Assembly: GCA_016795485.1 (NCBI GenBank) | Contig: JAEUHM010000007.1 | Coordinates: forward strand, 62,001-126,000 | Source of the DNA: Verrucomicrobiaceae bacterium | GTDB taxonomy: Bacteria; Verrucomicrobiota; Verrucomicrobiia; Verrucomicrobiales; Verrucomicrobiaceae | DNA length: 64,000 nt | Reading direction: 5' to 3' | Shown: piece by piece, positions 28,464 to 37,169 of the stretch | Numbering within the stretch: position 1 is the stretch's first letter | How the letters are laid out: every line of letters starts with the position of its first letter | Notes under the pieces: generated by a model | What the model saw: only the letters and a program-made list of their open reading frames with translations | Database searches by the model: none | What the model was told of the DNA's origin: nothing | Position numbers and translations under genes: made by a program

Positions 28464-29773
28464 TTTAGCATCTGATCGAGATCCAGCCGGTAAAGGATCT
28501 GGTTGTATTCATAGCGAGGCGTAGGTGCCGGCTTGTTCGCAAAAAGGATTGTGTAGGTGCCCTCAAACAACAGCAGGGGAGAGTCTGGTGCGGTGAGCTC
28601 TGGGTGAATGCGAGGATTGTAGAATGTGTAGTTGTCGTGCGTGACGACTTTGATGGCATTGGCCCATGGCCCAGTAAGTTGAGGTGATTCCGCGTACCAG
28701 ATTTCGCCAAGTTGACCCGGTTTTTTGCTATGCTGAAGGAAAATGGTCACCCACTTCTTTCGCCAAGCATTCCATGCCACGGAGCCACTGTGTGGCGTGA
28801 TATCGTCGATCTCTGCCTGTTTAGTGACAGGCTCCCATTGGGAAGGGTCTTGCCACGCTTCAAAAGTGGCCTTGCAGCGCATCTCCGGAAGGGGATTGCC
28901 GAACCAGACCCAGCCGTCGTGAATGACAGGATGCCCATCGGGCATCAGTGGTTTGTTAGGTGCGCTAGGTGACTTTTTCCAATGAGTGAGCAAGTGTTCA
29001 AACTCCAGCTTCTGCTCATCCCACACGCACAAGCCTGCTTCGTAGACATCGAGGAAGCCCTTGACCTTCACATACATGCCAACGAGCCGCTCTTTGCCCG
29101 TCTTATCTGGCAGGGCGACGTAACCTGAAACCCAGGTCGGTCCCTCGCCCGGCATTTTGGCTACTCCCCGTGGAGCGCCTTTGTCATCAGTAAAGTAGTC
29201 GAGCTGTAGCTTTAACGGTGGTTCAAAAGATCTCAGAGGCTTTAGAGGAGTCGTTGCGCTCGTCATGTGGAAGATGCCCAGCGGATAGCCGGGCATGTTC
29301 GTATCCCCCCAAGCCCAGAAGAGTTTACCCTGATAAACCGCGTTCTGTACACTGTCGGAACCCATCAGCCCAGAATCTTTGACATCGAGGTGTAGCCCAA
29401 GCTTTTTGCTCTCCGAGAACAAGCCGCTGCCTGTGAGGCGGCCGAGTCGTTTGCCTGGGAGGCTGCGAGTGACTTGCAACGTGAGCGTTTTTCCAGGTTC
29501 TGGGGTGAGTTTGACGCCGGCCATGCCGAATCCATCCTTTTTCACCTCATAACCATGTCCAATGAGGTCAAACCATGTGAGCCGTCCCATCGAGTCTGGG
29601 TCATCGAAGGCGATAATGCCCGCGTTATCGGTAACAAACCGCTGATTGTTGGTGGTTCGTAGTTCCACCAAAGGTACAGGCCAACCGTTTTCTCTGTCCG
29701 TGACTTCAATGCGGCACGGTTCGGAAAACGCCAGGGTCGTGGTTAGAGCAAAAAAGAGGGTCGGTGGCTTCAT
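28460..29773 (-). CDS. Exported protein, probable five-bladed propeller glycosidase-like fold
   Basis: A protein of 437 residues from the ATG at 29773, which directly precedes a signal peptide (MKPPTLFFALTTTLAFS). The N-terminal 100 residues look like a carboxypeptidase-regulatory/Ig-like beta domain (CRIEVTDRENGWPVPLVEL). The remaining part has spaced GDTN, GPTWVSGY, VWFGNPLPEMR and FYNPRIHPELT segments, like GH43/GH117-type or DUF4185-like five-bladed propellers. Catalytic residues cannot be assigned. It is the fifth gene of the ECF operon, starting 5 bp after the DUF1553 gene and overlapping the DUF1501 gene by 4 bp. Confidence 0.62.
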   Translation of the reverse strand: MKPPTLFFALTTTLAFSEPCRIEVTDRENGWPVPLVELRTTNNQRFVTDNAGIIAFDDPDSMGRLTWFDLIGHGYEVKKDGFGMAGVKLTPEPGKTLTLQVTRSLPGKRLGRLTGSGLFSESKKLGLHLDVKDSGLMGSDSVQNAVYQGKLFWAWGDTNMPGYPLGIFHMTSATTPLKPLRSFEPPLKLQLDYFTDDKGAPRGVAKMPGEGPTWVSGYVALPDKTGKERLVGMYVKVKGFLDVYEAGLCVWDEQKLEFEHLLTHWKKSPSAPNKPLMPDGHPVIHDGWVWFGNPLPEMRCKATFEAWQDPSQWEPVTKQAEIDDITPHSGSVAWNAWRKKWVTIFLQHSKKPGQLGEIWYAESPQLTGPWANAIKVVTHDNYTFYNPRIHPELTAPDSPLLLFEGTYTILFANKPAPTPRYEYNQILYRLDLDQMLK

Positions 29774-29778
29774 TGAGG

Positions 29779-31737
29779 CTAGTTGAGCAGTCGAAACTCT
29801 GCGCTTGCGAGCAAGGCCTGACAGTAGGCAGTCAAAAGCTGATCGGGTGGAGTTTGAGTGTCGGAGAAGAAAGCGCGGGAAAGTTGATGCTCTTTGTCGT
29901 CCATGGGGCGCTGAAAACACAGCTTAAAGGCCATTTCAGGTGAGCCAGCCCTTTTAGCTAGGGCTTTGGAAGCACTGAGGACAAAGGGGCCGTTGAGCAG
30001 ATATAGCGCTTGGAGGGGAACATTGGTGCTGTCACGTTCACCCGTCACGAGATTGGGATTCGCCACATCAAATTGCTCAAGCACATCAGGTAAGTGATCG
30101 CGAATCACGGGAAGGTAGACGGATCGGTAGTGTGAGCCGTCAAGATCAGGCGGCAACTTGGTGTTAAAGTCGATCATCGAGACGGACTGGCCATCCAGTG
30201 CAGCCACGAGCGAGCCTGGACGGCGTGAGGTATCCAGAAGACCACTCACTACGAGCATGGAATCGCGAATCGCTTCGGCATCCAGACGACGTCTGGGCGC
30301 AACAGAGAACAATCGATTGTCCGGGTCGGTTATGGGGGGCTGACCCGACCGCTGCTGGTATGTATCGGACAGCACGATCTCACGTATCACGGCCTTAATG
30401 GACCAGCCGCTGTTGATGAAGCGCTGAGCCAAGTAGTCGAGCAACTCCGGGTGGCTTGGTGGCTCCCCTGTGCTGCCGAAGTCGTCCACGGTGCGAACAA
30501 GACCTTTGCCAAGCAGTTGCTTCCAGATGCGATTGACCATGACACGTGCGGTGAGGGGATTTTCTGGTTTTGTTAGCCACCGGGCGAGTTGCAGCCGGCC
30601 GCTTTGAGTCGCTGGGACGGGGATACGAGGTGGTATCGAAGTGGGAAAACGACGTGGGATAGCTTCTCCCGGCTGGGATAGCTCCCCTCGATTGTATTTG
30701 GGTGAGTCGACAGGCTTAGCTTTGTCCTGCACGCCCATGCAGAGAGCTCGGGCGTTCCCTTGATCGTCCACAGTCTCCAGTGCTCCTTCCACGCCGCCGC
30801 GAGTCCAATAAATGCGGAGAGTCTCAGTGAGAAGTTTATGAAACTCACCGCTGATGTCCCGGTTCTCATCTTTCGCCTTGGCGATGTAGGCGTTGAGGTC
30901 TTTGTCTTGTTGATTGAGCTTGGCGAGATCAGCCTTGAGCTGATCTACTCGTTTTGGGTCCAATGACTTGTTCGGCGTGAGGTGCTTGCCTGGAAGGCGA
31001 AGAAGGTGTGAGCCATTATTGTTCTCTGAGTCGATCCATGTGCCAAACGAGGTGTCAGTGCTCTTGAAGATGCCAACAAGAGCGTAGTAGTCTTCCATGG
31101 TAAAAGGATCTGTCTTGTGATCGTGACAGCGAGCACAAGCTATTGAACTTGCCAAGATGCAGCGCGAGACGGAGTCGAGCTGTTCGTCTGCAAGATCTGC
31201 CGCAAACTGTTCTTTATTCATCTCATTTAGCCCTTTGGCTCCCAATGCGAGAAAACCGGTGGCAATCATCAATCTCGCTCTTTCGCCATCATCTTTGGCG
31301 GGTAAGAGATCACCTGCAATCTGCTCCGTGATGAAACGATCATAAGGAATGCTTCCATTGAAGGCATCGATCACGTAGTCGCGATATCGCCATGCGTGAG
31401 GATAAGTGAGGTTGGATTCGCGCCCATTAGACTCGGCATAGCGCGCAACATCCAGCCAATGACGCGCCCATTTTTCGCCGAAACGCGGACTGGCGAGCAG
31501 TTGGTCGACATAGTCTGCTAACGGTAAAGGCTTTTCGTTGGTGGGCGGGAGCCCGGTGAGGTCATAAGAGAGTCTCCGTCTCAGAGTGGCATCGTCCGCT
31601 TTAGGAGAGAGCTTTGTTTTCTCCCGAATGAATTGGTCAATGTTGCCGACGGGTTTCGCGATCGGTTGATACGACCAATGCTCGGCGGCGCCTGCTACGA
31701 GACTTAGTAGTGCGAGGATGAAAGAGGTGTATCTCAT
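29779..31737 (-). CDS. DUF1549/DUF1553 protein (planctomycete-type PSCyt2/PSD1)
   Basis: A 652-residue exported protein. After the signal peptide the PSCyt2 (DUF1549) domain is recognisable from RRLSYDLTGLPPT, WARHWLDVARYAES and CARCHDHKTDPF, the last containing one c-heme-like CxxCH motif (about residue 203). The C-terminal PSD1 (DUF1553) domain begins at ARWLTKPENPLTARVMVNRIW and ends in ALLASAEFRLLN. The N-terminal cytochrome (PSCyt1) module found in many relatives is absent. These proteins are typical of PVC bacteria, are thought to act with DUF1501 partners on the cell surface, and have no settled reaction. Confidence 0.9.
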   Translation of the reverse strand: MRYTSFILALLSLVAGAAEHWSYQPIAKPVGNIDQFIREKTKLSPKADDATLRRRLSYDLTGLPPTNEKPLPLADYVDQLLASPRFGEKWARHWLDVARYAESNGRESNLTYPHAWRYRDYVIDAFNGSIPYDRFITEQIAGDLLPAKDDGERARLMIATGFLALGAKGLNEMNKEQFAADLADEQLDSVSRCILASSIACARCHDHKTDPFTMEDYYALVGIFKSTDTSFGTWIDSENNNGSHLLRLPGKHLTPNKSLDPKRVDQLKADLAKLNQQDKDLNAYIAKAKDENRDISGEFHKLLTETLRIYWTRGGVEGALETVDDQGNARALCMGVQDKAKPVDSPKYNRGELSQPGEAIPRRFPTSIPPRIPVPATQSGRLQLARWLTKPENPLTARVMVNRIWKQLLGKGLVRTVDDFGSTGEPPSHPELLDYLAQRFINSGWSIKAVIREIVLSDTYQQRSGQPPITDPDNRLFSVAPRRRLDAEAIRDSMLVVSGLLDTSRRPGSLVAALDGQSVSMIDFNTKLPPDLDGSHYRSVYLPVIRDHLPDVLEQFDVANPNLVTGERDSTNVPLQALYLLNGPFVLSASKALAKRAGSPEMAFKLCFQRPMDDKEHQLSRAFFSDTQTPPDQLLTAYCQALLASAEFRLLN

Positions 31738-33116
31738 GGTGATTCTTTGGTTGGTTCACTTTTTTCTAACCAGCCTTTGGTCATAGTCTCCGGCCACTGG
31801 GCGCTAAGGGCCCTAACGCCTCCGGATTCCGTCCAGGCTACCCATTGCGGTTTCCCGTCTCGAATCGTTGCGTGCGTCAGTTCAGATGAGGATCGCCACG
31901 AAGGAAGTGTCCTGCATTTCCATCCGTCATGAGGCTCTGAAATGAGTTGAGTTCTACCACTAGCGAGGTCCACCACTGCAACTGCGTCAACATTGCTCTC
32001 AACGACGGCGAGCGTCTTGCCATCGGGAGACACCGCAAAATGGCCGGGGAATGCTGGCAGCGCTCCCGGAGCTGTGGGCAGAGGAGCCAGTTGTCCCGAA
32101 TCTGGCGCGAGCAAGTAAAGTTGAGAATCGACCTGACCATCCACATGCACTGCGGGGAGTTGAACACTTTGAGTGGCAAAAAGGATGCGGCCATCTGGCA
32201 ATACAGCCAAGCGAGCATGATCCGGGCAGAGTGCGGTGGCTAGTGTTTTTACCTTTAGGTCATCGTGACCGAGGAGTCGGCTCTTCTCAGTCAAAACTTC
32301 TGCTTGTTGGATGGTGTAGAGTGGGCCGTTGTCACTGCCGATAGGCGACATGAAGACGACACCACGGCCGTCTGGCGTCCAATCAAAGGCTATACTGGCT
32401 TTCCCACTTACGATCAGAGATTGATCTGGTTGGTCCACTGAACGGATTTCCAGAGCGGCATCGTCACCCTCAGGATCTAGGCGTAGACAAGCGTAGAAAC
32501 GCGATGATGGAGATACGAGTGGCGCGAAAGGTGCATGGATGAGAGATGCAGTGATGACCCTTGGCTTTTCTAGCGCATTCGGCTGCACAAGACAGAGTTC
32601 GTGGAACTCATAACCGATGTCAGTCTCACGCAGAAGCGAGTCAAACTTGCCAAGCGCTTGCAAAGTCTTGGCTGAGTCCGCTTCATATGACCGCATGATC
32701 GCACAGATCAAGATCGAACGTGCATGCTCTGACATGCCAGCAATGAAGCCCTCAAGATTTTTCACGTCCGTCGACGTCCTTGCGGCAACTTCAAGAAGTG
32801 GAAGCACTGTGGGCATCATTTGATCGACCATCTCGACCTCTGACGCTGGGATAGATGCCTTCATCTCCTGCCAGCGATCAAGTTTGCGTTTCCGAACACA
32901 GATAAACGCTGAACTATCTGCCAGCCAGCTTGCTGAAATAGGGACGATATCACGCCGAACCTCTGTTCTGCCGCTAATCTCACCATGTTGGTTGGTAACG
33001 ATGAGTTGGTCGTCTGTAATCACCACCGCAAACTCGCCGTTGGGCGACCACCAGATACGTTCTTCAGGGATGCAACTCGAGAGGCCCAGGGCAACAATGA
33101 CCAAAAGATATTTCAT
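31734..33116 (-). CDS. Lipoprotein with WD40-like/TolB-type propeller
   Basis: A 460-residue lipoprotein with lipobox GLSSC at residues 11-15. Short propeller blades are visible at the N-terminus (RIWWSPNGEFAVVITDDQLI) and C-terminus (FDWTPDGRGVVFMSP, FAVSPDGKTLAVVE, SPDG repeats), typical of PD40/WD40-like beta-propellers. A helical segment of about 150 residues separates them. It overlaps the anti-sigma-like gene before it and the DUF1549 gene after it by ATGA. It may be a sensor or a scaffold for the enzymes encoded downstream. Confidence 0.75.
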   Translation of the reverse strand: MKYLLVIVALGLSSCIPEERIWWSPNGEFAVVITDDQLIVTNQHGEISGRTEVRRDIVPISASWLADSSAFICVRKRKLDRWQEMKASIPASEVEMVDQMMPTVLPLLEVAARTSTDVKNLEGFIAGMSEHARSILICAIMRSYEADSAKTLQALGKFDSLLRETDIGYEFHELCLVQPNALEKPRVITASLIHAPFAPLVSPSSRFYACLRLDPEGDDAALEIRSVDQPDQSLIVSGKASIAFDWTPDGRGVVFMSPIGSDNGPLYTIQQAEVLTEKSRLLGHDDLKVKTLATALCPDHARLAVLPDGRILFATQSVQLPAVHVDGQVDSQLYLLAPDSGQLAPLPTAPGALPAFPGHFAVSPDGKTLAVVESNVDAVAVVDLASGRTQLISEPHDGWKCRTLPSWRSSSELTHATIRDGKPQWVAWTESGGVRALSAQWPETMTKGWLEKSEPTKESP

Positions 33117-33538
33117 TGAGGAATAGGAGTGACGTTGAGGCCGTTGCCTTTAGGGTCCGCCGCGAGGCGATAGCGCGTCCAAGGACTCTTGAAGCCAGGG
33201 GATGCTGCGAGAGCTGGCTTCTGACTCTTTTGAGCGGAACTGGTGATCCAGTGACTCACTCCAAGGCTGGTAAACAACACTAATGCAGCTACTGCAGCTA
33301 TTCGTGAAAGTCGGTTGCGAGGACGGACCAGCGTTGGGCTGTCAGGATCGAGCTGAGCTAGCTCTGGATATGTATGAAGCGTTTGGCGCATGATGCCGAG
33401 GGTGGTCTGGATGTGCTCCGCGTCCTGCCGTGCTCGGGGATTGTGTTCCAGATAGGCCGTGAGTAGAGCGCTGACCTCTGGGGAAAGCTCTCCAAGATGG
33501 TCATCAATGAGGAGGGCTTGAAGTTGACTAGAGTTCAT
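33113..33538 (-). CDS. Probable membrane-bound anti-sigma factor
   Basis: A 141-residue protein from the ATG at 33538. Residues 1-60 are helical and acidic, one transmembrane segment spans about 79-97, and the outside part is short. The position directly after an ECF sigma gene with an ATGA overlap is typical of anti-sigma factors. No HxxxCxxC zinc motif is visible, so it is not a zinc-containing (ZAS) type. The role is inferred from context and topology. Confidence 0.65.
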   Translation of the reverse strand: MNSSQLQALLIDDHLGELSPEVSALLTAYLEHNPRARQDAEHIQTTLGIMRQTLHTYPELAQLDPDSPTLVRPRNRLSRIAAVAALVLFTSLGVSHWITSSAQKSQKPALAASPGFKSPWTRYRLAADPKGNGLNVTPIPQ

Positions 33539-34011
33539 AGATTGGACTGGGCTAAGCGTTGTTTGACTTCTGCGACTGCATTGTGAATCCGCGATCGAAC
33601 GGTCCCGACTGGGATGCTGAGGGCGGTGGCAATTTCTTGATATGAGAGGCTTTGGGTGAACCGCAGTTCTAGGACTTCCCGTTGCAATTGGGGAAGGGCA
33701 GCGATGACCTCGCGGGCACATTCCGTGCGCTCATCCAGCTCTGGGTTGGGTAAGTCTTGATTCAGTTCTTCGAACTTGGGAGCGCGCCATGCCTTGTGAC
33801 ACACGTTCCGAGCGATGCCGAAAAGATAGCCCCTTGCACAATCAAGTGGCAGACCTTGCTCGACCTTTTTTGTCATGAGGAGGAATGTCTCCTGCACCAA
33901 GTCCGCCGCTTGGTCGGAGGAACCCTGCCGTCGTTCAAAGTAGCGGGTAAGGTCCTGCACGCTGTTTTCAAACAGCTTAGCCAGCGACTCAATTGGAAGG
34001 GTGGTCGACAC
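33535..34011 (-). CDS. RNA polymerase ECF sigma factor
   Basis: A 158-residue sigma-70 family protein with region 2 (AADLVQETFLLMTKKVEQG, ARGYLFGIARNVCHKAWR) and region 4 (LPQLQREVLELRFTQSLSYQEIATALSIPVGTVRSRIHNA). It starts with GTG at 34011, preceded by AGGAG about 10 bp upstream. It is the first gene of a six-gene operon and probably controls it together with the following anti-sigma-like gene. A candidate promoter is listed separately. Confidence 0.92.
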   Translation of the reverse strand: MSTTLPIESLAKLFENSVQDLTRYFERRQGSSDQAADLVQETFLLMTKKVEQGLPLDCARGYLFGIARNVCHKAWRAPKFEELNQDLPNPELDERTECAREVIAALPQLQREVLELRFTQSLSYQEIATALSIPVGTVRSRIHNAVAEVKQRLAQSNL

Positions 34012-34024
34012 GTTCTCTGTCTCC

Positions 34025-34052
34025 TACGTGCTGAATAATGGCAAAAAAGTTC
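34025..34052 (-). promoter_or_regulatory. Candidate autoregulated ECF promoter
   Basis: On the minus strand GAACTT (plus 34047-34052) lies 16 bp before CACGTA (34025-34030). The first matches the -35 consensus of many ECF sigma factors and the second contains a CGT-type -10 element. Transcription from here would start in front of the sigma gene's GTG. Sequence resemblance only. Confidence 0.45.
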
Positions 34053-34094
34053 ACTCCCGGTTGAAGAAAGTTTTCAGTCCGCTCTCGTGGGTCC

Positions 34095-35117
34095 ATGAAT
34101 CTCACCGCCCGCCCAGCCACAGACCCACTCACTCTGTATCGATATCGCGATGGACTCTATGCGGTCGATTTGCTGACGGCATTGATCGTGGGGTTCGACT
34201 TTTTTACGTGGTTGGGCGATCGGGCCGTTGGTGAAGGAGAGATTGCAGATCATTTTGGTTTTGCGAGGCGTCCATTGGATGTCGCGCTAACTCTGCTGGC
34301 GGCGAATGGCCTGATTGTTCGATCATCAGACGGCGTCAGGGCCACTGATCTGGCCCAAGAGCACCTCTCGACGTCCTCGGGGTGGTGTTTGACGCCCTAT
34401 TACGCATCACTTCATGATCGGCCAATCGCGCGAGACTACATGGAGGTATTAAGGACAGGAAAACCTGCTGGTTGGTCTGGAGATAAGAGTTCCGGTGATT
34501 GGCACACGGCGATGGAGGATGAGGGCTTTGCGCGAAAGTTCACCTCTGCGATGGACTGTCGGGGTCGATATTTGGCACAAGCGCTCGCCAAGGGGCTTGA
34601 TTTGCAGGGAAGGACACGAGTATTGGATATTGGGGGCGGTTCCGGCATTTACGCTTGTTCGCTGGTGGCACAGAATGAGGGGCTGCAAGGTTGTGTGCTT
34701 GAGCAGGCACCGGTGGATCGCGTTTGTAGCAAGTTGGTAGCCGAGCGTGGATTTGCCGACAGGGTAAGTATCGTCACGGGTAATATGTTTGATGGTATGC
34801 CCACGGATTGCGATGTGCATCTATTCTCCAATGTGCTTCACGACTGGGATGAGGCCGAGGCCCTTGTTTTGATGCAAAAGTCCGCTGCTGCCTTGCCTGC
34901 TGGAGGCCTTTTGGTCATTCACGATGCGTTCATTAACCAGCACAAAGATGGTCCTCTCCACGTGGCGGAGTATTCGTGCCTGCTGATGCATTCGACACAA
35001 GGCAAGTGCTACTCCACCACCGAGTACTCGGCGATGATGCGTGAGTGCGGACTAGAACCAGGCGCATATGCCGATACAGTGGTCGGACGTGGGTTCCTGG
35101 TGGCAAAAAAGCCCTAG
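34095..35117 (+). CDS. O-methyltransferase-family (COMT-like) SAM methyltransferase
   Basis: A 340-residue protein with a winged-helix dimerisation domain at the N-terminus (FGFARRPLDVALTLLAANGLI) and a C-terminal class I methyltransferase domain with VLDIGGGSGIYA (motif I), LFSNVLHDWDEAEALVLM and a GGLLVIHDAF motif. This is the family-2 plant-type O-methyltransferase layout used for small aromatic or polyketide substrates. It is divergently transcribed from the ECF operon, sharing an 83-bp intergenic region. The substrate is unknown. Confidence 0.85.
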   Translation: MNLTARPATDPLTLYRYRDGLYAVDLLTALIVGFDFFTWLGDRAVGEGEIADHFGFARRPLDVALTLLAANGLIVRSSDGVRATDLAQEHLSTSSGWCLTPYYASLHDRPIARDYMEVLRTGKPAGWSGDKSSGDWHTAMEDEGFARKFTSAMDCRGRYLAQALAKGLDLQGRTRVLDIGGGSGIYACSLVAQNEGLQGCVLEQAPVDRVCSKLVAERGFADRVSIVTGNMFDGMPTDCDVHLFSNVLHDWDEAEALVLMQKSAAALPAGGLLVIHDAFINQHKDGPLHVAEYSCLLMHSTQGKCYSTTEYSAMMRECGLEPGAYADTVVGRGFLVAKKP

Positions 35118-35145
35118 TTTTAAACGGGTGGCAGCATCCGCCTGG

Positions 35146-35170
35146 GTTGCCCCCCCCCCCCTGGGGCAAC
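35146..35170. repeat. Poly-C run within a hairpin
   Basis: Twelve consecutive C (35150-35161) lie within a potential hairpin, GTTGCCCC pairing with GGGGCAAC. It occurs 29 bp after the methyltransferase stop codon and 73 bp before rpsN. It could be a terminator hairpin that has gained C by slippage, or a region where the exact length is not reliable. Confidence 0.6.
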
Positions 35171-35243
35171 GGCTAACTCTTGTTAACGAAGATGCAAAAT
35201 CAGGTTGCACGTTGCTCAGGATCAGGCAATTTCCCGGCCCCTT

Positions 35244-35513
35244 ATGGCAAAAACAGCATGGCTTGAGCGCAACAAGCGCAAACAGAAGACAGTCGACAAG
35301 TACGCTAAACTGCGTGCAGAACTCAAGGCTGCCGGTGATTACGTTGGTCTTTCCATGTTGCCAAGAGACGCTAGTCCGACTCGTTTGGTCAACCGTTGCC
35401 GCGTTTCGGGTCGTCGTCGTGCGTTCATGCGCCGTTTTCAGATGTCCCGTCTCACATTCCGTGAACACGCGCTTCATGGACTGATCCCGGGTGTCACCAA
35501 GTCGAGCTGGTAG
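35244..35513 (+). CDS. rpsN: 30S ribosomal protein S14 (uS14)
   Basis: 89 residues of the longer, zinc-free S14 type: [14 protein letters not shown] at the start, [25 protein letters not shown] near the middle and a conserved W at the C-terminus. The zinc-binding CxxC pairs of the short form are absent. It lies alone, outside a ribosomal protein operon, between a methyltransferase and a membrane protein. The ATG at 35244 is used; further upstream sequence in frame is not ribosomal. Confidence 0.95.
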   Translation: MAKTAWLERNKRKQKTVDKYAKLRAELKAAGDYVGLSMLPRDASPTRLVNRCRVSGRRRAFMRRFQMSRLTFREHALHGLIPGVTKSSW

Positions 35514-35516
35514 TCC

Positions 35517-36077
35517 TCAACTGGGCTTATTTGGCCCAGTAGACTGCAGCAAGTAGTAGAGCTGGCCGATACCGGCTCCAAAACCCAGGCCGTAAAGCAC
35601 TCCCCAAAGGAGCTTTACGGCTGTTCCATGTTCAGATGTGTAGTAGATCTGAGCCCCGGTGAAGTAGCCCGCGCTGTGGAAGAAAAACAGCAGGACTGTA
35701 GCCACTGGTAACTTGGACCAGCCACCCAGGAATGCGGCGGTGGTGATGGCAAAAGCTAGACTTCCTGCTCCTGAGGCTACCCATTCTCCGTAAGGAAAGC
35801 CCAATGCCATCCACGCCACGGTCCAGACGACGGCGTAGATGGCGAAAGCCGTCAGAAAAGCGGCGTTGAAGCGCTTCCGTGCGCGCGGACCTTGCAAAAG
35901 GGGGGACAGTGCGAGGCCGGTGCCCACGAAGAACACCAAGGCGCAACCAGCATACATTCCGAGTTCACCACCCCTGCCTTTGAACCAGCCTGAGGCAAAT
36001 GCCCAAACGGAGAACGAGGCGAGGCTTACTAGGCTGAAGCCGACAGCACCGCGAAAGATGGAGGAAAGTAAGGTCAT
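35517..36077 (-). CDS. Polytopic membrane protein, unknown
   Basis: A 186-residue protein with about five hydrophobic helices separated by short loops (for example YAGCALVFFVGTGLALSPLL, FLTAFAIYAVVWTVAWMALGF, LPVATVLLFFFHSAGYFTG). I do not recognise a family. It converges on rpsN with 3 bp between stops, and is divergent from the four-gene exported cassette. Confidence 0.65.
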   Translation of the reverse strand: MTLLSSIFRGAVGFSLVSLASFSVWAFASGWFKGRGGELGMYAGCALVFFVGTGLALSPLLQGPRARKRFNAAFLTAFAIYAVVWTVAWMALGFPYGEWVASGAGSLAFAITTAAFLGGWSKLPVATVLLFFFHSAGYFTGAQIYYTSEHGTAVKLLWGVLYGLGFGAGIGQLYYLLQSTGPNKPS

Positions 36078-36233
36078 GGAGGAAAAACGCCATCCAGGGA
36101 GAAAGGCTTCCGAACATTCTGGGCCTAGTTTGCCGGAGTAGCGGATTTATTGTGAATAGTTGAAGAATGTCCAATTTTGAGCACTTTCGGCATTGGCTCT
36201 GTCTTCCCTTGAGTCCTCCAGACGCCCCCTTTG

Positions 36234-37163
36234 ATGAAAAACCTCCTTCTCGCCATCTTGCTATCGTTTGTCTCGACGGCGGAGGTTGCTGCCCAGGTTT
36301 TAGTTTATCACGTGACACAAACCGGGGTCCGTACTCAGTTGAAATATGACTCGTCTTCTGACGCTGCCCGGCAGTTTCCACTTTCATCAGTAGTCACTAA
36401 GCGATTTTATATGATCGTGGACTGGGTTCCTGATGAGGGCACGACGTTGAATCAGCACATCGTCTTTGTCGACTATTACAGATCGTTGAACAAGTTTGGT
36501 CCTGCGCGCAAAAGTTACGAAGTCACCTCGGGATGGCGTTACCGCTACATACCCTTGGAGGTCAATGATGGTGTCAACCCGCTTGCAAGCATTTCCTCTG
36601 GCGCCGTTCCGAATACGTACAATACCTTTCCCAGCACCAACTATTCTACCCTGCTCGATCCTTCCGAGCCTCTTTTTGAGTATTGCGTGCTTCAGGAACT
36701 TCCTAGAGGGATGGCCATCATGGGGACGGATCGGAAACTAATCCGCCCCGAGTTCTCTCTTCCTGTTTCGATCTCGCCGTTTGTGCAACCACCCCCTCTA
36801 TTGGCGATTGGCATCGGAAGGCAGTACTCGGCTGATACAGAAGCTGGGGAGAATCCCAAGATTCATGAATCTGAGGTGTGGTCATTGATGGGTGTTTCCA
36901 CGATACTCTCCCAGGCACCCTTTTTGATTGCACCTACCCGGATGGCCGGGCACTGGCAGGACAGCTATTCTTTGCTCGAGGGGCTACCTACTTCAGGTCC
37001 ACCTAAGCCAACGAAGTCTTGGTTTGATCGCTCTGCGGGTAGTCAGGCGGGCACACTTGTGACTTCGCTTTCCACCTTGGATGGTAGCGTGGATGATGTG
37101 TTGGAAAACGTAGAGGTCCGCCTGCAGAACCTCGGTTATAGCAGGGTGCAACCGCAGCAGTGA
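36234..37163 (+). CDS. Exported protein A1 of a four-gene paralogous cassette
   Basis: A 309-residue protein with a signal peptide (MKNLLLAILLSFVSTAEVAAQ). No known domain is recognised. Landmarks are the N-terminal VLVY strand, TTLNQHIVFVDYY near residue 65, GVNPLASISSG and NTYNT near 115-130, EYC near 150, HESEVWSLMGVSTIL near 210 and a final helix ending in LGY. The same landmarks recur in the third gene (A2) and, more weakly, in the second and fourth (B1, B2). The upstream TTG at 36231 is less likely than ATG at 36234. It is followed after 6 bp by B1. Confidence 0.85.
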   Translation: MKNLLLAILLSFVSTAEVAAQVLVYHVTQTGVRTQLKYDSSSDAARQFPLSSVVTKRFYMIVDWVPDEGTTLNQHIVFVDYYRSLNKFGPARKSYEVTSGWRYRYIPLEVNDGVNPLASISSGAVPNTYNTFPSTNYSTLLDPSEPLFEYCVLQELPRGMAIMGTDRKLIRPEFSLPVSISPFVQPPPLLAIGIGRQYSADTEAGENPKIHESEVWSLMGVSTILSQAPFLIAPTRMAGHWQDSYSLLEGLPTSGPPKPTKSWFDRSAGSQAGTLVTSLSTLDGSVDDVLENVEVRLQNLGYSRVQPQQ

Positions 37164-37169
37164 AGAGCC

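Noticed and set aside
35520..35540. ACTGGGC/GCCCAGT hairpin after rpsN
   Set aside because: No T run follows on either strand and it overlaps the coding end of the opposite gene; not listed as a terminator.
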